Positions 42,569 through 50,336 of a DNA stretch of 64,000 nt are shown one piece after another. The DNA is from Cyanosarcina radialis HA8281-LM2 (lineage in GTDB: Bacteria; Cyanobacteriota; Cyanobacteriia; Cyanobacteriales; CCAP-1448), in assembly GCA_019359615.1 (NCBI GenBank), contig JAHHHA010000028.1, positions 1 through 64,000 on the forward strand. The letters are read 5' to 3'. Every line of letters starts with the position of its first letter. Position 1 is the first letter of the stretch. Both the position numbers and the translations under genes were made by a program. The notes under the pieces were generated by a model. The model did no database searches. It saw only the letters and a program-made list of their open reading frames with translations, and had not been told where the DNA came from.

Positions 42569-42922
42569 ATGGTCATGACACAAGATCGTCAATCGTTGTT
42601 GGAAACCTGCATTCGCAATTGCCAAGATTGCCTGCGAGATTGCGAAAACTGCGCTACGGCTTGCCTAGATAGCGATATGGTGCAGATGATGGCACGGTGT
42701 ATTAAGCTCTGCCGAGACTGCGCCGATACTTGCGACATCTGCGCTCGTTTCATGGCTCGCCAATCTGACCTCCACGCTCAACTGTGCGCTGTCTGTGCTG
42801 AAGCGTGCGATCGCTGTGCGGCTGAGTGCGAGAAACACGATCGCGAACACTGTAAGCGTTGCGCCGCCTCCTGTCGGCGCTGTGCTGAATCTTGCCGCCA
42901 AATGGCAGCAGCAATGGCGTAA
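42569..42922 (+). CDS. Cys-rich four-helix copper storage protein (Csp/DUF326)
   Basis: A 117-residue protein with 21 Cys residues, arranged as CxxxC and CxxC pairs along four helices (CIRNCQDCLRDCENC, CIKLCRDCADTCDIC, CAVCAEACDRCAAEC, CKRCAASCRRCAESC). This is the Csp architecture, in which the bundle core stores many Cu(I) ions. There is no signal peptide, so it is cytosolic like Csp3. A His/Asp segment (EKHDREHC) lies at the mouth of the bundle. Preceded by AAGGAG and followed by a strong hairpin, it is a one-gene transcript within the copper cluster. Confidence 0.92.
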   Translation: MVMTQDRQSLLETCIRNCQDCLRDCENCATACLDSDMVQMMARCIKLCRDCADTCDICARFMARQSDLHAQLCAVCAEACDRCAAECEKHDREHCKRCAASCRRCAESCRQMAAAMA

Positions 42923-42946
42923 TTGCTCTTTGAAGATAACGCTGGC

Positions 42947-42989
42947 AATTCCTCCAGCCCTCTTTAGGTAGGGAGCCAGGAGGAATTTT
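42947..42989 (+). terminator. Terminator of the Csp gene
   Basis: AATTCCTCC (42947-42955) and GGAGGAATT (42979-42987) pair perfectly, with further inner pairing CCCTC/GGGAG, and the right arm runs into TTTT. It lies 25 bp after the Csp stop. Confidence 0.65.
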
Positions 42990-43042
42990 GGCGTGGGTTC
43001 CGATTTCTGAAATTCCTTCAACCTTTGAAACTTACGAAAACG

Positions 43043-43687
43043 ATGAACGTTAAACTTGCAACTTGTGGTCTTCTTACTTTGGTAGTGAGTGGTGCGATCG
43101 TCGCTTCACCCTTTATCGATCGCGCTGATGCCCAAAGTCAATGCCCAAGGCTGACCTCGCAGACTAGAAATTCTGCCCCAGTCGATCGAGGCCTGACGAC
43201 TGAGATCGATCGAACCTTTATCGAAATGATGATTCCTCACCACCAGGGCGCGAACGAAATGGCTCAGATGGCTTTAGAACGGGCGAAAAATCCAAAAGTC
43301 AAGGAACTAGCGCAATCCATTATTACCGAGCAAACTGGCGAAATCGATCGGATGCGAAATTGGTACGGGCAATGGTACGGCACGGAAGTTCCAACGATGT
43401 CCGCGTCCATGCAGGGGCATATGGATCGGGCAATGATGATGTCGATGATGCAGCAAGAGCAGATGGACAGAGAAATGATGGCAGCGTTAAGAAACGCAGA
43501 TGATTTTGATGCAGAGTTCTTGCGGCAGATGACTCGTCACCATCAAATGGCAACTATGATGGCTGGAATGGTAGTCAATAGTGCCAAACATCCTGAAACC
43601 CGCGAATTGGCGCGATCGATTATTCAAAGCCAAAATGCTGAGATTGCCCACATGCAGCAACTACTGGCACAAGTTACGCAACAGTAA
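43043..43687 (+). CDS. copM: Periplasmic DUF305 copper-binding protein (CopM-like)
   Basis: The start is given at the ATG 43043; a TTG at 43025 is possible. The 214 residues have a signal peptide (about 1-31) and two tandem DUF305 halves, each with the ferritin-like motif MMIPHHQGANEMAQMAL (about 60-78) and MTRHHQMATMMAGMV (about 163-178), plus Met/Gln-rich MMMSMMQQEQMDREMM between them. His-His and Met clusters suit Cu(I) binding as in CopM of Synechocystis. It sits between the Csp and Atx1/CopA genes, so sequestration of periplasmic copper is the likely job. Confidence 0.88.
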   Translation: MNVKLATCGLLTLVVSGAIVASPFIDRADAQSQCPRLTSQTRNSAPVDRGLTTEIDRTFIEMMIPHHQGANEMAQMALERAKNPKVKELAQSIITEQTGEIDRMRNWYGQWYGTEVPTMSASMQGHMDRAMMMSMMQQEQMDREMMAALRNADDFDAEFLRQMTRHHQMATMMAGMVVNSAKHPETRELARSIIQSQNAEIAHMQQLLAQVTQQ

Positions 43688-43699
43688 GTAGTAAGGAAT

Positions 43700-43720
43700 C
43701 CTCCCAAGCTAGTTGGGAGG
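43700..43720 (+). terminator. Hairpin after the DUF305 gene
   Basis: CCTCCCAA-gctag-TTGGGAGG, perfect 8-bp stem 13 bp downstream of the stop. No U-tract follows, so it may be only a stabilising 3' hairpin. Confidence 0.5.
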
Positions 43721-43763
43721 GTGAGAATAAAAGGTAATCGAACTTTAAGCTTCTCATCCCCAA

Positions 43764-43781
43764 ATGAAATCAAGATGAAAT
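43764..43781 (-). promoter_or_regulatory. CopR-like direct repeat upstream of the chaperone/CopA operon
   Basis: ATGAAATCAAG-ATGAAAT on the plus strand (identical sequence to the boxes at 14935 and 42406), 171 bp before the CueR-type promoter. Orientation is inverted relative to the downstream genes. Confidence 0.5.
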
Positions 43782-43951
43782 TCAGCAGAAAATAATTGAG
43801 CCTGAGTGCTTATACCATTTTGGATTTTGGATTCACGATCGGTTTCTCCGTCTAGGTTTGGTAAATCCATCTGCCCTATTCTTATTTCAAATTGGTATTA
43901 GATAGATTTCAAAGGCAATCTCACGCTGAAAAAAAATTAGGCTTTACCCCC

Positions 43952-43983
43952 TTGACTGTCCAGCGCACTGGAGACTCCATGAT
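43952..43983 (+). promoter_or_regulatory. MerR/CueR-type promoter of the Atx1-CopA operon
   Basis: TTGACT (43952-43957), dyad ACTGTCCAG-CGCA-CTGGAGACT (43955-43976) and CATGAT as a -10 about 20 bp away. The left half-site is identical to that of the oxidase promoter at 19269. Start of the chaperone is 35 bp downstream. Copper induction through a CueR-like regulator is expected. Confidence 0.75.
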
Positions 43984-44017
43984 GGATGTAGTTGAACGAT
44001 TTTCAAGGATTTACATC

Positions 44018-44212
44018 ATGACACTCCAATTTCAAGTTCCCAACATGGCTTGCTCTGCTTGTGGAGAAAAGATTACCAAAGCGATCGAGGCGATCGATCC
44101 TACGGCTACGGTTCAAACTGACCCGAAAACCAAGCAAGTCAGCGTTGAAACCCAGGCAACAGAGATAGAAATCGAACAAGCGATTACCGATGCTGGTTAT
44201 ACAGTCGCATAG
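44018..44212 (+). CDS. atx1: Atx1-like copper chaperone (HMA domain)
   Basis: The start is the ATG at 44018; a longer frame from 43892 would run across the promoter. The 64-residue single HMA domain has the Cu(I) motif [11 protein letters not shown] (Cys11 and Cys14) and the usual beta-alpha-beta-beta-alpha-beta pattern ending AGYTVA. It delivers Cu(I) to the P-type ATPase in the cytosol. The copA gene starts 10 bp after its stop, indicating an operon. Confidence 0.92.
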   Translation: MTLQFQVPNMACSACGEKITKAIEAIDPTATVQTDPKTKQVSVETQATEIEIEQAITDAGYTVA

Positions 44213-44222
44213 TGAGGTTCTC

Positions 44223-46481
44223 ATGGCAAATACCACCTTGAAACTGCGAGGCATGAGTTGTGCCTCCTGTGCCAACAACATTGAAGCAGCGATTCGATCG
44301 GTTCCTGGTGTCGATGGATGCAACGTTAACTTTGGGGCCGATCGAGCAACCGTCACCTACGATCCTAGTAAAGCTGACATAGCCGCGATTCAGGAAGCAG
44401 TTGATGGTGCGGGTTATTCGGCTCAACCGATGCAGGACGATATCCTCGCTCCCGAAGATGACACCGAACGGCGAGAACGACAAGCCGAGAACCGCAAGTT
44501 AACCCGCAAAGTGTGGGTCAGCGGCGTTATTAGTGCCATCCTGGTAATTGGCTCTCTGCCTGCCATGACCGGGTTGCCTATTCCCTTCATTCCCATGTGG
44601 TTGCACGATTCCTGGCTGCAACTGGTACTAACGGCTCCGGTATTGTTTTGGGCTGGGAGCGGGTTCTTCGTCAACGCCTGGAAAGCCTTCAAACGCCATA
44701 CAGCCACCATGGATACCCTAGTGGCCATAGGTACGGGTACGGCTTACCTTTATTCCTTATTTCCCACATTTTTTCCTCAGTGGTTCGTTAACCAAGGGCT
44801 TAGACCGGACGTATACTTTGAAGCCGCTGCGGTGATTATTGCCTTGATTCTTTTGGGACGGTTGTTAGAGAACCGGGCAAAAGGACAAACTTCAGAAGCC
44901 ATTCGCAAGCTGATGGGGTTGCAGGCCAAGACGGCGCGGGTAATTCGCCGCGATCGAGAAATTGATGTTCCCATTGCTGAAGTAGTTTTGGGCGATATCG
45001 TCATCGTTCGTCCCGGTGTAAAAATTCCGGTGGATGGCGAAATTGTGGAGGGTTCCTCGACGATCGACGAATCGATGGTGACGGGTGAAAGCGTGCCAGT
45101 GAAGAAACATCCTGGCGATGAGGTCATTGGAGCCACCATCAACAAAACTGGCAGCTTTAAGCTGCGGGCAACGCGAGTGGGCAAGGATACCTTTTTAGCT
45201 CAAATCGTCAACCTGGTGCAGCAAGCGCAAGGCTCGAAAGCCCCAATTCAACGACTGGCCGATCGAGTGACGGGATGGTTTGTGCCCGCAGTAATCGCGA
45301 TCGCGATTCTTACCTTCGTCCTCTGGTTTAATATCATGGGCAACGTCACCATGGCGTTAATTACTACCGTTGGCGTGCTGATTATCGCCTGTCCCTGCGC
45401 CCTCGGCTTAGCAACACCGACTTCAATTATGGTGGGAACGGGCAAAGGGGCAGAAAACGGCATTTTAATTAAAGGCGCGGAAAGCCTGGAATTAGCCCAC
45501 AAGCTACAGACGATCGTCCTCGACAAAACTGGCACGATTACTCAGGGCAAGCCTACTGTAACCGACTATGTAACCGTCAGCGGTACGGCCGATGGCAACG
45601 AACTCAAACTGTTACGTCTAGCGGCCTCGATCGAACGCAATTCAGAACATCCCCTGGCAGAGGCGATCGTCCAATACGCTCGATCTCAAGGGGTTGAGTT
45701 AGTAAATGCTCAAGAGTTTGAGGCGATCGCTGGCAGTGGCGTTCAAGGTTATATCTCTAACCGATTAGTGCAAATCGGCACGCACCGTTGGATGAATGAG
45801 TTGGGGATTAATACCAGCGCCTTGCAACAACAGTGGGACAAACTGGAATACTTGGGCAAAACGGTCATCTGGATTGCGGTAGACGGTAAAGTCGAAGGAA
45901 TTATGGGCATTGCCGATGCGGTGAAACCCTCTTCTGTCAACGCGATTCGGAGCTTGCAAAGGATGGGCTTAGAAGTGGTGATGCTCACCGGAGACAACCA
46001 GCGGACTGCGAACGTAATTGCCCGTGAAGTGGGAATCGATCGAGTCTTGGCCGAAGTTCGTCCGGGGCAAAAAGCGGCAACTGTGGAAACGATTCAGTCG
46101 GAAGGCAAAGTAGCGGCCATGGTTGGCGATGGGATTAACGATGCACCAGCTTTGGCTCAAGCTGACGTGGGAATAGCGATCGGTACGGGAACGGATGTCG
46201 CGATCGCCGCTAGCGATATCACCTTAATTTCTGGCGACCTGCAAGGCATCGTGACAGCCATTCAACTGAGTCGGGCCACGATTCGCAACATCAAGCAGAA
46301 CCTATTCTTTGCCTTCATCTACAACGTGGCTGGAATTCCGATCGCGGCTGGCATTCTTTATCCAGTTTTCGGTTGGTTGCTCAGTCCGATTATCGCCGGG
46401 GCAGCCATGGCATTTAGTTCGGTTTCCGTCGTGACCAATGCCTTGCGGTTACGTAATTTCAAGCCCGTTGGTAGTCGGTAG
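44223..46481 (+). CDS. copA: Copper P1B-1 ATPase (CopA/CtaA type)
   Basis: A 752-residue Cu(I) exporter. Start at 44223 ([10 protein letters not shown]), preceded by GAGG. One HMA domain holds GMSCASC at 10-16; the CPC motif is at 390-392 ([17 protein letters not shown], the P1B-1 signature), DKTGTIT at about 434, [22 protein letters not shown] near 630 and YN...[16 protein letters not shown] in the last helices, which are characteristic Cu(I)-site residues. Transcribed with the chaperone from a CueR-type promoter. Export to the periplasm rather than thylakoid supply is suggested by the resistance context, but both are known in cyanobacteria. Confidence 0.95.
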   Translation: MANTTLKLRGMSCASCANNIEAAIRSVPGVDGCNVNFGADRATVTYDPSKADIAAIQEAVDGAGYSAQPMQDDILAPEDDTERRERQAENRKLTRKVWVSGVISAILVIGSLPAMTGLPIPFIPMWLHDSWLQLVLTAPVLFWAGSGFFVNAWKAFKRHTATMDTLVAIGTGTAYLYSLFPTFFPQWFVNQGLRPDVYFEAAAVIIALILLGRLLENRAKGQTSEAIRKLMGLQAKTARVIRRDREIDVPIAEVVLGDIVIVRPGVKIPVDGEIVEGSSTIDESMVTGESVPVKKHPGDEVIGATINKTGSFKLRATRVGKDTFLAQIVNLVQQAQGSKAPIQRLADRVTGWFVPAVIAIAILTFVLWFNIMGNVTMALITTVGVLIIACPCALGLATPTSIMVGTGKGAENGILIKGAESLELAHKLQTIVLDKTGTITQGKPTVTDYVTVSGTADGNELKLLRLAASIERNSEHPLAEAIVQYARSQGVELVNAQEFEAIAGSGVQGYISNRLVQIGTHRWMNELGINTSALQQQWDKLEYLGKTVIWIAVDGKVEGIMGIADAVKPSSVNAIRSLQRMGLEVVMLTGDNQRTANVIAREVGIDRVLAEVRPGQKAATVETIQSEGKVAAMVGDGINDAPALAQADVGIAIGTGTDVAIAASDITLISGDLQGIVTAIQLSRATIRNIKQNLFFAFIYNVAGIPIAAGILYPVFGWLLSPIIAGAAMAFSSVSVVTNALRLRNFKPVGSR

Positions 46482-46587
46482 TTATTCTCATAGCAATTTG
46501 CAAACAGAATGCGACAGATGGATTCACCAAACCCGGACTGAGAAGCCTATTGGTAATCCAAAATCCAAAATGTATCAGGAGATAACC

Positions 46588-46677
46588 ATGCTCAAACAAA
46601 TTACCTTCTTTGGAACACTAGCAGGTGTGGGATTTTTGCTCGGTGCGATTTCAGGCAGCATTATCGGGACAGTATAG
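46588..46677 (+). CDS. 29-residue single-helix peptide between copA and the twin cupredoxin
   Basis: ATG at 46588 is preceded by CAGGAGATAACC, a good ribosome site. The peptide MLKQITFFGTLAGVGFLLGA continues with ISGSIIGTV: one hydrophobic helix with glycine-zipper spacing (GxxxGxxxG). The next gene starts 11 bp after its stop with its own GGAGATG site, so the two are probably co-translated. It could be a small membrane partner of CopA or of the cupredoxin protein. No family is recognised. Confidence 0.6.
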   Translation: MLKQITFFGTLAGVGFLLGAISGSIIGTV

Positions 46678-46688
46678 GAGATGTTGAG

Positions 46689-47633
46689 ATGATTAATCGA
46701 TCGGCTATTTTGAGTGGCATGGCCGCATTAGGTGTTTTGCTAGGAGTAACTTCAGGTCGAGCCGTTGCCCAAATGTCTCACGAGCAAATGCCGCCCTCTA
46801 CCACTGAGACAACTGGAGAGTTTCAACGCATCGACCAACCTTTGTGGGTGAAAGGAGCCGTAACCGCAGGTGGTTTGGGATTAATTGGACTGGAATTATG
46901 GTGGTTCTTGGTCGCCAAACCCAAGTCGCGCCAAGCGACGACCCAAGGAGGCGTTCAGGAAGTCACCGTTACTGTCGATGGCGGCTATGAACCGAGCCTA
47001 ATCGCGGTGCAAGCAGGTCAACCTGTACGGCTGAATTTCGTTCGCCAAGATCCTAGTAGTTGCTTGGCAGAAGTCCGGTTTCCCGATTTTCACATTGCTA
47101 GAGAACTGCCGCTAAATCGAGTCACACCGATCGAGTTCACACCTGACAAACCTGGCAGATATGAATTCACTTGCGGCATGAATATGTTCCGAGGCGTGGT
47201 GGAAGTGCAACCAGCGGGCGAAAATGCGGAGGTAGCGATCGCCTCCGGGCCTCAACCAACGCATTCTGCCGACCGTTCTGCACCTCCAGCATCCAGCGTT
47301 GAAGCCGCCATGACACCAGCAGGCATCCAAGAGGCGACTGTTACCGTTGCCCAAGGGTATCAACCCAAGCGTGTCATTGTCGAAGCCGGACACCCAGTTC
47401 GCTTGCATTTCGAGCGCCAGAATCCTAGCAGTTGTTACGATCGGTTGCTAATTCCAGAGTTGGCGATCGCTGTCGATCTCCCGCCTAACGAAACGACCAC
47501 AGTTGAATTCACACCTGAAGATGCTGGTGAGTATGAGTTCGCGTGTGGGATGCAAATGAACCGTGGAACGATCGAAGTCCGTGCTGCTAAGGGTTCCAAC
47601 AAGAGAAAGGTGACTGCCAAAGCTTCAATATGA
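46689..47633 (+). CDS. Membrane-anchored protein with two cupredoxin domains
   Basis: A 314-residue protein with a signal peptide (about 1-27, VAQMSH) and a second hydrophobic helix (about 55-77). Two homologous cupredoxin domains follow (about 92-175 and 215-300). Each shows GYEP/GYQP, PVRL.F.RQ.PSSC, then F/EFTPxxxGxYEF(T/A)CGM.M.RG.(I/V)EV. The Cys in PSSC, Cys-Gly-Met and a nearby His in domain 1 (FPDFHI) are candidate ligands; domain 2 has no His at that place, so its site may be Cys/Met only. The placement after copA suggests it receives or senses copper in the periplasm. Confidence 0.88.
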   Translation: MINRSAILSGMAALGVLLGVTSGRAVAQMSHEQMPPSTTETTGEFQRIDQPLWVKGAVTAGGLGLIGLELWWFLVAKPKSRQATTQGGVQEVTVTVDGGYEPSLIAVQAGQPVRLNFVRQDPSSCLAEVRFPDFHIARELPLNRVTPIEFTPDKPGRYEFTCGMNMFRGVVEVQPAGENAEVAIASGPQPTHSADRSAPPASSVEAAMTPAGIQEATVTVAQGYQPKRVIVEAGHPVRLHFERQNPSSCYDRLLIPELAIAVDLPPNETTTVEFTPEDAGEYEFACGMQMNRGTIEVRAAKGSNKRKVTAKASI

Positions 47634-47684
47634 GTCAAGCCAGCCAGGTTCTGAGGGGCGGGAATTTGTCCCTTTCTCGTTCCC

Positions 47685-47715
47685 TTGACCCTCTAGCTAA
47701 CTGGAAGGTTTAGGA
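47685..47715 (+). promoter_or_regulatory. MerR-type promoter of the second MerR gene
   Basis: TTGACC (47685-47690), dyad ACCCTCTAG-CTAA-CTGGAAGGT (47688-47709) and TTAGGA/TAGGAT 19-20 bp downstream. This is very close to known CueR operators (ACCTTCC..GGAAGGT). The gene start is 28 bp away; autoregulation is expected. Confidence 0.75.
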
Positions 47716-47742
47716 TGTAGTTACAGTATTGGTGAGGTCGTT

Positions 47743-48219
47743 ATGCTAGCCCAAGAAGGGTTAAAACAGATTGGTTCGGTGGCCAAACAGAGCGGACTGC
47801 CAATCAAAACCATCCGCTATTACGATGAGTTGGGATTGCTCAAAACCTTTGGTCGAACAGAAGGTAATTATCGGTTATTCAACTCAGATGTATTTGTTCG
47901 ATTGCGCTTCATCAAACGCGCTCAAAGTTTAGGATTGAGCTTGCTAGAAATCAAAGAGTTTCTAGAGGTACACGATCGAGGTGACTTGCCGTGCGATCGC
48001 ATTAAGGTCAAGCTGGAAGATAAGCTCGAAGAAATCGAGCAGCAAATTCAACAACTGCAAATTCTCAAGCAGGAATTGAAGGGACTTTTATCCGGTTGGA
48101 AGACTATTCCCGAACATCCTGAAGAAACGATTTGTCCAATTATTGAACAAGTTCCGAGTTATTCTGTTTCTGGAACTCTAACTCAATCCATACCGTTTTT
48201 TTCGACGAATGATGCCTAA
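47743..48219 (+). CDS. MerR-family regulator, probable copper/metal sensor of the cluster
   Basis: A 158-residue MerR protein. The DNA-binding start is QIGSVAKQSGLPIKTIRYYDELGLL (9-33). Cys84 (LPCDRIK) and Cys131 (ICPII) are the ligand candidates. Cys84 occupies the position used by divalent-metal MerR proteins and is Ser in Escherichia coli CueR, so despite the CueR-like operators, sensing of another soft metal cannot be excluded. A C-terminal extension (about 139-158) is Ser-rich. Position beside copA and the cupredoxin and a self-promoter of CueR type make it the best candidate regulator for the sites at 19266 and 43952. Confidence 0.85.
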   Translation: MLAQEGLKQIGSVAKQSGLPIKTIRYYDELGLLKTFGRTEGNYRLFNSDVFVRLRFIKRAQSLGLSLLEIKEFLEVHDRGDLPCDRIKVKLEDKLEEIEQQIQQLQILKQELKGLLSGWKTIPEHPEETICPIIEQVPSYSVSGTLTQSIPFFSTNDA

Positions 48220-48363
48220 GCTGATTTCATATTTAGCGTCGTGCCAACCCATCATATAGTAGTAGCAATCGGGGTGTTGTGGCGGCAAAGCAGCAAGTGC
48301 GTCGTTCTCACCCCTGACAAACCAGAAAGTGGCTGACTCTGCTTCATGTTGTTGAGTCTTCAT
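48178..48363 (-). CDS. Possible small hypothetical protein
   Basis: A 61-residue frame with FWFVRGENDALAALPPQHPDCYYYMMGWHDAKYEI, a pattern (RGxxDA...YxxGWxDA) that resembles small cyanobacterial proteins of unknown function related to ribosome modulation factor-like sequences. Its 3' end overlaps the end of the MerR gene antisense by about 40 bp. Coding is plausible, not certain. Confidence 0.4.
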   Translation of the reverse strand: MKTQQHEAESATFWFVRGENDALAALPPQHPDCYYYMMGWHDAKYEISLGIIRRKKRYGLS

Positions 48364-48473
48364 CTGAATTATTCCCGAAGTTTTCGCATGGGGTGCGATC
48401 GCCTTCTTAGTTATTTTTTAATAGAGCCAGAAATCATGGTGAAATTAGCTGGAAGGTGGGGAAGCATAAACTT

Positions 48474-48526
48474 GGGTTGTCAGGAGCAAGTTTTAACTCG
48501 ACTAGTAATGCGCCCTCACCGAAAAC
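48474..48526 (+). repeat. Structured repeat, copy 1 (degenerate)
   Basis: Contains AGTTTTAACT hairpin remnant, GTAATG and CCTCACCGAAAAC, the landmarks of a repeat also found at 61862, 62556, 62626 and 63319. It is followed by AAGCTAGAGGCGACAGC, the start of a second unit that decays after GGGAGTGAG. The interval 48364-48810 otherwise shows nothing recognisable. Confidence 0.55.
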
Positions 48527-48810
48527 ATTAAGCTAGAGGCGACAGCAGCGGGAGTGAGTCCCACATTTCGCATCTGCATTTATACCTAAAAAATTGTCTC
48601 CGCAGGTGGCAGCATCGAAAAAAACAATTTCTCTAAACGATGCCTAACTCTTGCCACGATTGCCGAAAGACTAAAATCGATTTTCTGCAAGGCTTAGCCT
48701 ATTTTCATTTGCCAAGCGTTATATAAGAGGGGCAGGTTCTGGGGAAAATATCGCTCTTTAATCACTTTCAGCACAAGAAAGTAACCCAACCTGCTGTTCG
48801 CAATTAACCT

Positions 48811-49098
48811 CTAAAACATTCGGCTGAGGAAATCTCCATGATGCGATCCATGAGTCGCTTCCTGAAGAAGTATCTCGATCTGCTTTGATGAAATAGTTTG
48901 CCCCTGGCTGGCTACCCTACCATTAATGACCAATACTGGAGGTCTGCCCAATCGTCGTCGTTTTGCTTGTTCAACATCCATGAGGCAATCGACTTTTGCA
49001 GTGATGCCGAGCTTAGCGATCGCCGTTAATACATTGTTTTCCAGCAGGTGGCAATTTTCGTTACTGTTGCCGATAATTTCAATGTGAAGGCTATTCAT
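48811..49098 (-). CDS. Thioredoxin-fold protein with a single active-site Cys
   Basis: A 95-residue protein resembling the redox-active disulfide protein 2 family (MTH895-like thioredoxins). The usual GxxCxxC near the N-terminus is GNSNENCH, so the first Cys is Asn and only Cys16 remains; a cis-Pro segment GRPPVLVING follows at about 50-59. A His-rich tail (THGSHHGDF) could bind metal. It may act as a metal carrier or glutathionylated monothiol protein, by inference. It stands alone in the minus orientation. Confidence 0.75.
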   Translation of the reverse strand: MNSLHIEIIGNSNENCHLLENNVLTAIAKLGITAKVDCLMDVEQAKRRRLGRPPVLVINGRVASQGQTISSKQIEILLQEATHGSHHGDFLSRMF

Positions 49099-49267
49099 TA
49101 GTCGATTTCTCCAGACAAATACAATAAAGTTAATGAGAACAATTTTTTAACTCACCAATTCCTTTTAAATAAAGCTGAATTAGTATTTTGTGATATAACC
49201 TTATTGTGAGAGCAATAATTGAGAAAAGCGGTGACAAACAATGCCACCGCTAGTGTGGTGTGAACTT

Positions 49268-50278
49268 TTAAGAAGTATCTAAAGCAACAATCTCTCGATC
49301 GGAACCTTCATGAAGTAAATGTTCCTCACATATTGAGAGTTCAATCCATAGAATTCTGGCTTCTTCTTGACTGGAATAGCTCGTTTGTGAAGCCTGAAGA
49401 TGAATTAGCTTTTTATTCTGCCAGGTTCCCAATTCAGTCACGGGTAATTCTTGACAGATTTTAGAGTAACCAATTTCCTGAATCAAAATTCGTTTTAATT
49501 CTGGATTGGTTTCTTCTAGAATCCACTGCGATCGCCATTGAGTAGGAGGCAGCGCCCCATATTTTTGGGGCAATCTCGTCCCGCGATAAACGTAGACTCC
49601 AAACCCATCCGCAAATTGAATTGCGGGTTCCCCTTCCGCATGAAACTGATTGCCATCATCACGCAGTAGCTTGGTGGGTCGTCTACAGACAATACAGCGA
49701 TCGTGGTATGGAAAGAGCCAACCACTGTGTTGACCGAGCGTTTGGAGAATTTCCCATTTCCGAGCGTCGTGAGGATAGTGAAGGACTGAAATGAAAAAGT
49801 CGAACCAACTACCATGCCAGTCTTGCCAAAGCTGCGGTTGGAGACAATTATCAAGGTGACTCCAGAGCCAATTCTGAGGGTAGTCTCTTAATTCGTCTTC
49901 TAGTTGACTTTGCAGCAAGAAACCCAGGTTACTGGCATACTGACTTTCGGTCAATTGCCAAAGCCGATCGTCAGGATCTTGCAAAAGTGGCTCCCGCCCC
50001 AACAGCGACCACAACAAGTTTTCCAGCAAATTTTCCAATTGATATCGAATGGAGTCACCAACCTGGTTAAAAATGCCACTGGTCAATGCAGCATAGGGAC
50101 TATCAAAGAAAAGAACTTCAGGTGGGCTTAAATTCAGCTTGGCATAGAGTTCTTGCAGTAGCTTGGTGGCAACGGCAGGATCGATGGGTTCAGTTGAAAG
50201 GGTGATTTCACGCCACTTGGCTTGATACACCGGAATCAAGGCTGCTTGTTCCAGGGTTAAGATATTCGCTTTCGGCAT
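49268..50278 (-). CDS. DUF6745-like protein of unknown function
   Basis: Start at 50278 (MPKANILTL), preceded by GGAGGTGACAG, a near-perfect ribosome site; the frame extends further upstream without support. The 336 residues contain conserved-looking blocks FFDSPYAAL, HSGWLFPYHDRCIVCRRPT and GEPAIQFADGFGVYVYRGTRLP. The last block is typical of DUF6745, found in actinobacteria and cyanobacteria with no known role. CIVC gives one Cys pair. It starts 58 bp after the hydrogenase-like large subunit gene, so it may be the last member of that operon. Confidence 0.7.
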   Translation of the reverse strand: MPKANILTLEQAALIPVYQAKWREITLSTEPIDPAVATKLLQELYAKLNLSPPEVLFFDSPYAALTSGIFNQVGDSIRYQLENLLENLLWSLLGREPLLQDPDDRLWQLTESQYASNLGFLLQSQLEDELRDYPQNWLWSHLDNCLQPQLWQDWHGSWFDFFISVLHYPHDARKWEILQTLGQHSGWLFPYHDRCIVCRRPTKLLRDDGNQFHAEGEPAIQFADGFGVYVYRGTRLPQKYGALPPTQWRSQWILEETNPELKRILIQEIGYSKICQELPVTELGTWQNKKLIHLQASQTSYSSQEEARILWIELSICEEHLLHEGSDREIVALDTS

Positions 50279-50336
50279 TCTGTCACCTCCATTCATGTCA
50301 TTCAATGCAAAACTGTGCCACGCTTGATGGCGTAGC

